A DNA stretch of 5,076 bases. It comes from CAZBZG01 sp964496245 (GTDB lineage Bacteria > Planctomycetota > SZUA-567). A program made the translations under genes and the position numbers. The notes under the pieces are model-generated. The model was not told where the DNA came from. It saw nothing but the letters and a program-made list of their open reading frames with translations, and did not search any database. Location of the stretch: positions 1 through 5,076 of the forward strand of contig CAZBZG010000322.1 of assembly GCA_964496245.1 (NCBI GenBank), read 5' to 3'. This document shows positions 1 to 5,021 of this stretch, one piece after another; the stretch's first letter is position 1; every line of letters starts with the position of its first letter.

Positions 1-91
1 CTGGAGCTCGGCGTTCCCAGGTTTGCCCCCAGCGCCCCCGACAACGCCTCGCAGCTTCCACCCAGCGCACCAACGCCAGCCAGATTTCAGC
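1..91. other. Left edge, no supported gene
   Basis: Frames 1 and 2 of the plus strand stay open from the window edge to stops at 109-111 and 119-121, so the last codons of an upstream gene could lie here. The frame-1 product would be Pro/Ala-rich with no recognisable motif. The promoter at 92-119 overlaps both possible ends. The minus strand shows no convincing start or ribosome binding site. I call nothing here. Confidence 0.4.
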
Positions 92-119
92 TTGACAAAG
101 CGAGTATATGAGTTATATT
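92..119 (+). promoter_or_regulatory. Sigma70-type promoter for the prepilin-like gene
   Basis: A perfect -35 hexamer TTGACA (92-97) is separated by 16 nt from TATATT (114-119), a five-of-six match to the -10 consensus. The site lies in an AT-richer island within GC-rich sequence. A start of transcription near 126 would give a leader of about 230 nt before the ATG at 359. TATATG at 105-110 is a poorer -10 alternative because it lies too close to the -35. Confidence 0.7.
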
Positions 120-125
120 GATAGC

Positions 126-358
126 AGGCGAGCGCTTTTGCGGAGGATTTTCAGGAAGAAGCGGCTGTTTCACCGTTTTTATTCCATACCGTCATACGCC
201 CCTCCTTCCTGAGCCTGCCTGCAGTTCGCTCGCTGAAGACGAGTGGCTCCTTCTTGCGACTTCCGCACTGCGGAAGGGAAGGGGTGCTGCAGGAGTGTGC
301 GGGCTGGCGCGCTCCCCAGGGGCGGTCTGCCTGCGCCGGGAACAGAAGGAGGCCGAAC
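126..358 (+). promoter_or_regulatory. Long structured 5' leader of the prepilin-like gene, possible RNA regulator
   Basis: This stretch has no ATG and no credible ORF, but has marked base-pairing potential. CCTGCAG (218-224) pairs perfectly with CTGCAGG (287-293), and the stem can extend through 213-217 with 300-304, including one G-U pair. Inside it are a small hairpin (229-232 with 240-243) and a perfect 7-bp hairpin CTTCCGC-ACT-GCGGAAG (260-276), giving a three-way-junction-like fold. GGCGC (306-310) can pair with GCGCC (333-337). CCTCCTTC (201-208) and CTCCTTCT (247-254) are each perfectly complementary to the gene's Shine-Dalgarno (344-352). CCTTCC (204-209) can also pair with GGAAGG (272-277), competing with the 260-276 hairpin. 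No known riboswitch class is recognised. Function is inferred from pairing only, and GC-rich sequence forms chance stems easily. Confidence 0.4.
344..352 (+). promoter_or_regulatory. Strong ribosome binding site of the prepilin-like gene
   Basis: AGAAGGAGG lies 6 nt before the ATG at 359. It fixes that ATG as the start rather than the upstream in-frame TTG at 254, and places the prepilin cleavage motif at the correct distance from the N-terminus. It is the target of the two anti-Shine-Dalgarno segments in the leader. Confidence 0.85.
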
Positions 359-970
359 ATGTCTACGAGAAAAGGGTTTACGTTGGTGGAGCTCCTGGTC
401 GTGATCGCGATCATCGCGATCCTGGCCGGACTCCTGATGCCTGCGATCCTCCATGCCCAGGAACTCGCGCGCCGGGCGAGCTGCACGAACAATTTGCGGC
501 AGCTCAACCTGTGCCTGTCCATGTACAGCAGCGACAACTACTGGGGCACGGTGCCGGCTGCCACGGACGAGGATGACACCGAGGAGGAACTCGTGACCGC
601 GCTGGGCCTGCTCGCCTCCAGCGGGCTGGCTGAAAACCCCGAGCTCTTCAGCTGCCCCTCAGAGTCGTGCAAACGTCCCGATGCCCAGGGCCCGCAGGTG
701 GACGGGAAGGACGTGATCAACCACGACGACGAGTCCAGCTACTCGCTGACCAAGGGCCTGGGGACAAGCGACCCGTCCAACAAGATCATCCTGGCAGATG
801 AAAGCGACGGCAACCAGGGGGGCGGGGCCAACCACGAGGACGGCCAGGTCTGCGCGTACGCAGACAGCCACATCGCGTACCACCGCACGGACGACCCGGA
901 GACGGATTGCGACATGTCCGGGATCTACGCGGAAGGCGACGGGGGCACGACGGACACGCTGCTGTATTGA
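359..970 (+). CDS. Type II secretion/type IV pilin-like prepilin (PVC-type, H-X9-D family)
   Basis: This encodes a 203-residue exported pseudopilin-like protein. The leader MSTRKG is followed by FTLVELLVVIAIIAILAGLL (residues 7-26), the class III signal: prepilin peptidase is expected to cut after Gly6 and methylate Phe7, and Glu11 is the conserved Glu5 of the mature protein. The hydrophobic helix would anchor it in the inner membrane or in a pseudopilus. The globular part matches the pattern of the large DUF1559-like families of Planctomycetota and Lentisphaerota: LRQLNLCLSMYSSDN (46-60), ELFSCPS (95-101), SSYSL (126-130), IILAD (143-147), and NHEDGQVCAYADSH (158-171). In that last motif the usual H-X9-DG reads H-X9-DS (His159, Asp169, Ser170). 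The body is strongly acidic (about 33 Asp/Glu against 9 Lys/Arg after residue 32) and has six cysteines. It has its own promoter and a long leader and converges on the neighbouring minus-strand operon. No secretion or pilus assembly genes are nearby, as is common for these dispersed paralogues. The cargo or surface role is unknown. Confidence 0.9.
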   Translation: MSTRKGFTLVELLVVIAIIAILAGLLMPAILHAQELARRASCTNNLRQLNLCLSMYSSDNYWGTVPAATDEDDTEEELVTALGLLASSGLAENPELFSCPSESCKRPDAQGPQVDGKDVINHDDESSYSLTKGLGTSDPSNKIILADESDGNQGGGANHEDGQVCAYADSHIAYHRTDDPETDCDMSGIYAEGDGGTTDTLLY

Positions 971-1038
971 GGCGCCGAGCGGAAGGCAGGGCGCAGGGCG
1001 CGCGTGCACGGACGAGGGGACGCGTGGCCGGGTGGCGT

Positions 1039-1057
1039 GTCCACCCCAAGGGGGGAC
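1039..1057. terminator. GC-rich hairpin, possible transcript end
   Basis: GTCC (1039-1042) pairs with GGAC (1054-1057) and CCC (1044-1046) with GGG (1051-1053), with A1043 bulged and a CAAG loop. It lies 69 nt past the prepilin stop. It shares the sequence CACCCC...GGGGGA with the hairpin at 1105-1134. No T run follows on either strand, so a terminator role is tentative. Confidence 0.3.
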
Positions 1058-1104
1058 AGGCACACCGACCGCAAACACCCCCGCGCATGCCCATCCGAGG
1101 AGGG

Positions 1105-1134
1105 GCATGGCACCCCTGCTGGGGGATGCCATGC
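1105..1134. terminator. Near-perfect 12-bp hairpin between convergent genes
   Basis: GCATGGCA (1105-1112) and CCCC (1113-1116) pair with GGGG (1122-1125) and TGCCATGC (1127-1134). Only A1126 is bulged, and the loop is TGCTG. On the plus strand a short GTTTG follows. On the minus strand the hairpin begins 23 nt after the CehA-like stop with no T run. It could act as a bidirectional terminator or 3' RNA stabiliser. GGGCATG (1103-1109) can alternatively pair with CATGCCC (1086-1092), so two hairpins compete. Confidence 0.45.
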
Positions 1135-1157
1135 GTTTGCGCCAGGCGGACTGCGGG

Positions 1158-3080
1158 TCAACCGGACGGCATCGAGCCCGTGGCCGGGGTGGCCTCGGCC
1201 TGGCCGGGGGCGGTCCCGGCCTTCTCCAGATCCACCTGGAACCCCACGCGTCCGAGCGACGCGCGCAGGCGCTGGAAGGTCTTCCAGGAGAGCATGGCCT
1301 TGCGCAGCTCCTCCGGTGCGTCCAGGTCCTGCAGGATGCGGCCGGGCGGGCCGTCGCGCCAGAGACTGCGCGTCTGGGGCGCATACCCGGGCGCCTGGAA
1401 GCGCAGCCGGACAGTGGGCGGAAGGTCCAGGGTCACGGGCTGTCCTTGGAGCGGGATCTCCTGGATGCGCACGCCCAGATTCCAGACTTCCAGGGTGCCG
1501 TGCAAGGCGCGCCCGCTCTGTGCGTCTGCGAGATGCGCAGTGATGTGCGCGGTCGCGGCCCGCGGCGGCGTCTGGCCGGCGGCCCGCACGTAAACGGGGT
1601 TGGACATGGCCCAGAGCGCATCCTTGGTCGAGTAGTAGCGTGCCGCAACCCAACCGGCCTCGGGCAGCGTGTCGCGCACCTGTGTACGCAGAGTCCGCTG
1701 GGCCCGGCATCCGGAGAGGGTGCGCAGGCGTTCCCCGTTGTAGATGAGGTCCACCCGCTTGATGCTGTCGGCCCGGTCCGCTGAAGACAGCGCCTCCACG
1801 TAGATGGTCCGGAGCCCGTCGGACGGCGACACGGTCGCGCCCATTCCCAGGCCGTCCACCTTGAGGGAGACGAAGGGGCCGTTGGAGACCACGATCCGTC
1901 CCTCCCGCACGGCCGCGAGCACGCCCGAGGGATCCGACGCGTCGGGCTCCATCTGTACGTAGCAACCTGTTGCCGGCACGTCGATCTTGGCGGCTGGTCC
2001 CATGTCGGGCCCCCCGCCCAGGGCGGTCACGCGGTAGCCTTCGTTGAGGAGCATCCACCAGAAGCGGAGGTCGTCCCCGCGCCGGCTCACGTCAATGGCA
2101 TCCACGCCCCGTCCGGCCAGGAAAGCGAACAAAAGCTCACGGGCGACGCCGGCCGTGCCCGGGTGCGTTTCGTCCAGCAAAGCGCCGAGCGGATGCGCGG
2201 CCACGGCCACGCCGCCGCGATCGTGGATGCGCGTCACGGTCTCGTACAGACAGGACGCGGCCGCCGGACGTGTGGCGGCCGGTGCCGGCCGCGGCTCGAG
2301 CGCGTACACCCGGCCGTGGCCCGGGCGCTCCCAGGACCAGGCGAAAACGCCCAGGAAGCGTTCGTCTCTCGTCTTTGCCAGCCCACGCATCAGGCGGGAC
2401 GCTCCGTCGGGCAGGGAGCGGTAGGAGCCCTCGCGCGTGCGAAGGTTCCAGCCCCCGGCGAGCCCCAGCAGTTCCACGCCTTCCCCGCGCGCGGCCAGAG
2501 CCACCTCGGAGAGACGCGAGAAGCTGTAGCACTCCTCGTTCTCCTGGCCGGCGTCGGCCTGAACGAACGGGTCGCAGAGCCACCAGTCGGGATGGGTGCG
2601 CGGCGGAAAGGCGCCCAGCACCTGGTGACGGCAGACCGGCGCGTCAGTCTCGACCTTCAACGCGCCACGCCACGTGGCTACGCGCGGGCCGCTCGAGAGG
2701 AAGATATTGAAGCCGCCTTCCAGCAGCGCGGCGCGGAAGGAGCCGTCCACCCAGATCCATCCCAGTCCGGGCAGTCCGCCCACGGTCTTCCCATGCACGT
2801 CCTGGACCGCCACACGGGCTGCGCGTGGACCGTGCGCATCGAGCACCTCGAGCTCCACCAGGCCGCGTGCAGGCAATCCGCGCGCTGGCTCGCGCGTCTC
2901 GGCCGGGGCCGGGCGCTCTTCCGAGGGCGCAGCGCATGTCCGGAGGAGACGGGGAGCGGGCGGCTTGGTGGGCTTCCCTGGCCGTGCGCCGGCTTCCCCC
3001 GCTCGCGCGCGTGTGGGCCCGAGCGAGAGCAGGATTGCGAGGCCGAGGGCCGCGCGAATCGTTTTGGGGCTCGAAGGCAC
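1158..3080 (-). CDS. Secreted CehA/McbA-like (PHP-related) metallohydrolase-fold protein, active site apparently degenerate
   Basis: The product is 640 residues and starts at GTG; no other in-frame start lies just upstream, and a GGGAAGGG tract about 8 nt before it may be the ribosome binding site. Residues 1-27 form a signal peptide (basic start, AALGLAILLSLG core, ARA cleavage site), so the protein is exported. A Pro/Arg-rich linker (28-70) follows. Residues 72-147 look like a small beta domain with a DGSFRAALLEGGFNI segment. Residues 150-410 resemble CehA/McbA-family proteins: WWLCDPFVQAD (166-176), RGGVAVAAHPLG (288-299), GVDAIDV (325-331), WWMLLNEGYR (341-350), GGGPDMG (355-361) and GRIVVSNGPFVSLKVDG (394-410). 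Family members normally carry W-x-x-GDLHVH at the first motif; here both histidines are replaced (Phe172, Gln174). His255 and His296 remain at plausible positions. Residues 411-500 form the usual C-terminal beta domain ending in NPVYVR. Residues 505-620 are a further beta-rich segment I do not recognise. It is the last gene of the minus-strand set, 157 nt after hisB. Substrate unknown; family assignment is by motif pattern. Confidence 0.75.
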   Translation of the reverse strand: MPSSPKTIRAALGLAILLSLGPTRARAGEAGARPGKPTKPPAPRLLRTCAAPSEERPAPAETREPARGLPARGLVELEVLDAHGPRAARVAVQDVHGKTVGGLPGLGWIWVDGSFRAALLEGGFNIFLSSGPRVATWRGALKVETDAPVCRHQVLGAFPPRTHPDWWLCDPFVQADAGQENEECYSFSRLSEVALAARGEGVELLGLAGGWNLRTREGSYRSLPDGASRLMRGLAKTRDERFLGVFAWSWERPGHGRVYALEPRPAPAATRPAAASCLYETVTRIHDRGGVAVAAHPLGALLDETHPGTAGVARELLFAFLAGRGVDAIDVSRRGDDLRFWWMLLNEGYRVTALGGGPDMGPAAKIDVPATGCYVQMEPDASDPSGVLAAVREGRIVVSNGPFVSLKVDGLGMGATVSPSDGLRTIYVEALSSADRADSIKRVDLIYNGERLRTLSGCRAQRTLRTQVRDTLPEAGWVAARYYSTKDALWAMSNPVYVRAAGQTPPRAATAHITAHLADAQSGRALHGTLEVWNLGVRIQEIPLQGQPVTLDLPPTVRLRFQAPGYAPQTRSLWRDGPPGRILQDLDAPEELRKAMLSWKTFQRLRASLGRVGFQVDLEKAGTAPGQAEATPATGSMPSG

Positions 3081-3237
3081 GGCGTGGCCCTTCCCGTCAG
3101 CGCAGGCACGAACGCCACGCCGCGCCCCGGACGTTCCGCGGCCCGGCGGGCAGGGACATACGTGTATCGACAGGATACGCCAAGGAGTTGCGGGTTTCTG
3201 GGGATCGCGACAGGTGGGCCCGGAGCGCTCAATCGGC
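3081..3237 (-). promoter_or_regulatory. hisB-CehA-like intergenic region with weak candidate promoter
   Basis: The gap is 157 nt, wide for co-transcribed genes. Reading the minus strand, TTGGCG (3183-3178) and TATGTC (3160-3155) are spaced 17 nt apart, matching the -35 consensus at four of six and the -10 at three of six positions. The inverted repeat GTATC-N5-GATAC (3164-3178) lies almost exactly between them and could be an operator. No terminator with a T run follows hisB, so read-through is also possible. Confidence 0.3.
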
Positions 3238-3828
3238 CTACAGCACGCCCTTGGTGGACGGCACGCCGGTCTCGCGGTCGTCCTTGCCGACCGCCTGGCG
3301 GAGGGCGCGGCCGAACGCCTTGAAGATGGCCTCGAGACAATGGTGGGGATCGCCGCCTGCGAGCAGGTCGACGTGCATGTCGATGCCGCCGTGGGTGGAG
3401 ACGGCGCGCAGGAATTCCTGGCCCAGGCAGGTGTCGAACTGGCCCACCGTCTCGGTGGGCAGCTCCACGCGGTAGGAGAGGTGCGGTCGGCCCGAGAGAT
3501 CGAGGACCACGCGCGCCAGCGCCTCGTCCATGGGCAGCAACATGGCGCCGTAGCGCGCGATGCCCTTCTTGTCGCCCAAGGCCTCGGCCAGGGCCTGCCC
3601 GAAGCAGATGCCCACGTCCTCCACCGTGTGGTGGCCGTCGACCTCCACGTCGCCCTGAGCCTCGATGGCCGCGTCGAAGAGCGCGTGCCGGCAGAGCAGG
3701 GTGAGCATGTGGTCGAAGAAACCGATGCCCGTCGCCACGGACACGGCCCCCCGTCCGTCCAAGGTGAGGGAGAGGTCGATCTGGGTTTCCGTCGTCTGGC
3801 GGGACGTGTTGGCTGTGCGCGTGTTCAT
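3238..3828 (-). CDS. hisB: Imidazoleglycerol-phosphate dehydratase
   Basis: This is the monofunctional 196-residue HisB (EC 4.2.1.19). It dehydrates D-erythro-imidazole-glycerol phosphate to imidazole-acetol phosphate, the sixth step of histidine synthesis, in the cytosol. The family assembles as a 24-mer with manganese sites between subunits. Diagnostic motifs are complete: GIGFFDHML (34-42, His40), DVEVDGHHTVED (60-71, His66/His67/Glu70), PMDE (99-102), SGRPHL (112-117), STHGG (144-148), DPHHCLEAIFKAFGRAL (160-176, with His162, His163, Glu166 and Lys170) and the C-terminal PSTKG (190-194). The ATG at 3828 gives the usual family length and has GAGGA 7 nt upstream; the 24-residue extension from the TTG at 3900 lacks family similarity. 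It has no phosphatase domain, unlike the fused enterobacterial HisB. No other his gene is in the window. It follows the TPR gene by 84 nt and is probably co-transcribed with it. Confidence 0.97.
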   Translation of the reverse strand: MNTRTANTSRQTTETQIDLSLTLDGRGAVSVATGIGFFDHMLTLLCRHALFDAAIEAQGDVEVDGHHTVEDVGICFGQALAEALGDKKGIARYGAMLLPMDEALARVVLDLSGRPHLSYRVELPTETVGQFDTCLGQEFLRAVSTHGGIDMHVDLLAGGDPHHCLEAIFKAFGRALRQAVGKDDRETGVPSTKGVL

Positions 3829-3835
3829 GCGGTCA

Positions 3836-3840
3836 TCCTC
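3836..3840 (-). promoter_or_regulatory. Ribosome binding site of hisB
   Basis: GAGGA on the minus strand lies 7 nt before the ATG at 3828 and decides the start over the upstream in-frame TTG at 3900. Confidence 0.75.
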
Positions 3841-3892
3841 GCGCCCTGTCCCGGACGGCGGCTGAAGAGCATACCGCACGCACAGGCTTCTG

Positions 3893-3907
3893 GCCCGCAA
3901 TGCGGGC
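3893..3907 (-). other. Perfect intercistronic hairpin between the TPR gene and hisB
   Basis: GCCCGC-ATT-GCGGGC on the minus strand forms six G-C pairs with a 3-nt loop. It begins 5 nt after the TPR stop codon and is not followed by a T run. It therefore looks more like an intercistronic element (3' end protection, processing, or partial attenuation) than an intrinsic terminator. The rest of the 84-nt gap contains no other clear signal except the hisB ribosome binding site. Confidence 0.5.
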
Positions 3908-3912
3908 GGACC

Positions 3913-4842
3913 TCACTCTTCGGCCGCCGCATCCTTCTTGGATTCCGGATCTGCCGGCGGCGGCGGCAGGGAGGCCTCCTCAGCCGGCGCCTCCGGAGCA
4001 TCGCCCTCGGCTTCGGGCGCGTCCGGTTCTTCTGGCAAAGGCTCGGCCGGGGCCGGTGGAGCTTCGGGGGACGGCTGCAACTCGGTCTCCCCGTCCTCGG
4101 GCACGACCAGGTCGGGCCGGGCCGCCCGCCGTTCCGGATGCGCGATGCGGTCGCGCACCAGAACGAGTGAGAAGCGGGCGAGCTCTCCGATCTCCCGCGG
4201 CCAGCCCTTCTCCATGCGCGCGTCCGCGTTCAAATACGCCTCGCGCGCGAGCTCGAGCCTGCGCTTGTAGTCCGCTTCGTCCGTCGCGGCGTCGGCTTCC
4301 TGCATCCGGCACTGGGCCCGGCAGAGCGCGATCTCGGGCGCGAGGGGGCCGGGCGTCTTCACGGCATCGAGCTCCCGGCGGGCCTCCTCGTAGGCCCCCT
4401 TGGCCATGTAGAGCTTGGCCAGCATCACGTGCACGTACGGCGTGAAGTCGTGATCGGGATGCGCTTCCAGAAAGCGTTGGGCCGCAGCCACGGCCTTGTT
4501 GACCTCGCCCTGCTCGGCGTGCGCTTTGAGCGCCTGCAGCCTGGCGTAGAAGGCTGCGCGCGTGTGGCCGTGGTCCTTGAGCGCCCTGCTCAGCTCCTTG
4601 GCGAGCACTTCGCCCTGCCGTCCGTCCGCCCGGTACTCGGCCACGAAGAAGGCGCGCCACGCTTCGCGCTCGGCCGCATCCTGGGTATGCTGGACGTAGG
4701 CGAACAGGCCTCCGCCTCCCACCAGGATCATGGCCGTGGCCGCGATCTCCTTCCAGTAGTGATGGACCACCTGCAAAAGCGCCTGCTGCGGGGTTCGCGC
4801 ATCACCGTCCTTTTCCGGCTGGGCCGTACCGGGGCCGGGCAT
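3913..4842 (-). CDS. Single-pass membrane TPR protein, YfgM-like
   Basis: The 309-residue product has a short hydrophilic N-terminus (1-30), one membrane helix EIAATAMILVGGGGLFAYV (32-50) and a soluble helical body, probably on the periplasmic side with the N-terminus inside. Residues 55-230 show TPR-like helix pairs: AFYARLQALKAHAEQGEVNK (97-116), AVAAAQRFLEAHPDH (117-131), VHVMLAKLYMAKGAYEEARR (137-156) and a later helix around 190-208. This is the architecture of TPR_21/YfgM-type proteins, ancillary partners of the SecYEG translocon and envelope chaperones in Escherichia coli. From about residue 250 the chain becomes a disordered tail of Pro, Glu and Ala (EAPPAPAEPLPEEPDAPEAE, 260-279) and ends KKDAAAEE. 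The ATG at 4842 has GAGGAG 7 nt upstream and a strong promoter beyond. It is first in the minus-strand set with hisB. The fold assignment is fairly safe; a role in secretion is inference, and a generic TPR scaffold is the alternative. Confidence 0.82.
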   Translation of the reverse strand: MPGPGTAQPEKDGDARTPQQALLQVVHHYWKEIAATAMILVGGGGLFAYVQHTQDAAEREAWRAFFVAEYRADGRQGEVLAKELSRALKDHGHTRAAFYARLQALKAHAEQGEVNKAVAAAQRFLEAHPDHDFTPYVHVMLAKLYMAKGAYEEARRELDAVKTPGPLAPEIALCRAQCRMQEADAATDEADYKRRLELAREAYLNADARMEKGWPREIGELARFSLVLVRDRIAHPERRAARPDLVVPEDGETELQPSPEAPPAPAEPLPEEPDAPEAEGDAPEAPAEEASLPPPPADPESKKDAAAEE

Positions 4843-4849
4843 GATGGAT

Positions 4850-4855
4850 CTCCTC
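4850..4855 (-). promoter_or_regulatory. Ribosome binding site of the TPR gene
   Basis: GAGGAG on the minus strand lies 7 nt before the ATG at 4842 and supports that start. Confidence 0.8.
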
Positions 4856-4865
4856 GTCTACCAGT

Positions 4866-4901
4866 CAGATCCGGGATCTGGAACGCGGTCGGGCAGCGTT
4901 C
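4866..4901 (-). promoter_or_regulatory. Tandem hairpins at the 5' end of the TPR-hisB transcript
   Basis: Two inverted repeats abut exactly. GAACGC (4881-4886) pairs with GCGTTC (4896-4901) around a 9-nt loop. CAGATCC-G-GGATCTG (4866-4880) is a 15-nt palindrome forming a 6-bp stem with a 3-nt loop in RNA. The first hairpin starts at or within a few nt of the predicted transcription start (about 4901-4905); the second ends 10 nt before the Shine-Dalgarno. They could stabilise the mRNA 5' end, control translation, or act as DNA operators. Confidence 0.5.
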
Positions 4902-4910
4902 GAACAAGCG

Positions 4911-4940
4911 ATTATAGGAAAGCGCGTTTGCGGGCGTCAA
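4911..4940 (-). promoter_or_regulatory. Near-consensus sigma70 promoter of the TPR-hisB operon
   Basis: Reading the minus strand, TTGACG (4940-4935) is a five-of-six -35 box, followed by an 18-nt spacer and a perfect TATAAT (4916-4911). Transcription would start near 4901-4905, giving a leader of about 60 nt. This is the best promoter in the window and probably drives the TPR gene, hisB and perhaps the CehA-like gene. Confidence 0.85.
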
Positions 4941-4978
4941 GCGAAATCCCTCTGCGCGCCACAAGCCGCCCCCCAGGA

Positions 4979-5021
4979 GGGGCACGGTCTCGCGGGCCTG
5001 CGGGTGTCTCGCCCCTTTTTT
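4979..5021 (+). terminator. Weak plus-strand terminator-like structure at the right edge
   Basis: GGGGC (4979-4983) can pair with GCCCC (5011-5015) directly before six T (5016-5021), with a long partly structured loop (for example 4991-4993 with 5000-5002). No plus-strand gene in the window would use it, so it may end antisense transcription or be chance. GGCAC (4981-4985) pairing with GTGTC (5004-5008) is a competing fold. Confidence 0.25.

Larger units (their letters stand above)
971..1157. other. Convergent intergenic region with GC-rich hairpins
   Basis: This 187-nt stretch separates the stop of the prepilin-like gene from the stop of the CehA-like gene on the opposite strand. I see no coding potential beyond shadow frames. 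It holds hairpins at 1039-1057, 1086-1109 and 1105-1134, which probably help end or protect both transcripts. No classical terminator with a long T run is present for either gene. Confidence 0.6.

Noticed and set aside
157..183. Early attenuator: AGAAGCGG pairing with CCGTTTTT, followed by ATT
   Set aside because: Only three G-C pairs close the stem and two pairs are G-U, and the T run is consumed by the stem; too weak to call a terminator.
138..212. Short leader ORF from TTG at 138 (about 24 basic residues)
   Set aside because: No Shine-Dalgarno precedes the TTG, and it sits only about 12 nt from the predicted transcription start.
254..358. N-terminal extension of the prepilin-like gene from TTG at 254
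   Set aside because: It would put 35 Arg-rich residues before the prepilin cleavage motif and lacks a Shine-Dalgarno; the ATG at 359 has a strong one and a six-residue leader as expected.
925..2058. Long minus-strand open frame (377 codons) overlapping the CehA-like gene
   Set aside because: It lies in another frame of the same strand, is Arg/Gly/Pro-rich without motifs, and runs past the end of the real gene into the intergenic region. It is a shadow of high G+C.
3097..3159. 20-codon minus-strand ORF from ATG at 3159 upstream of the CehA-like gene
   Set aside because: No Shine-Dalgarno, no recognisable product, and out of frame with the downstream gene.
3825..3836. Three-codon ORF (ATG ACC GCA TGA) overlapping the hisB start
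   Set aside because: Its ATG is inside the hisB Shine-Dalgarno spacing and has no site of its own. The ATGA overlap is curious but most likely chance.
2674..4170. 498-codon plus-strand open frame antisense to three minus-strand genes
   Set aside because: It crosses the ends of the CehA-like gene, all of hisB and part of the TPR gene. HisB on the opposite strand is certain, so this is an antisense shadow.
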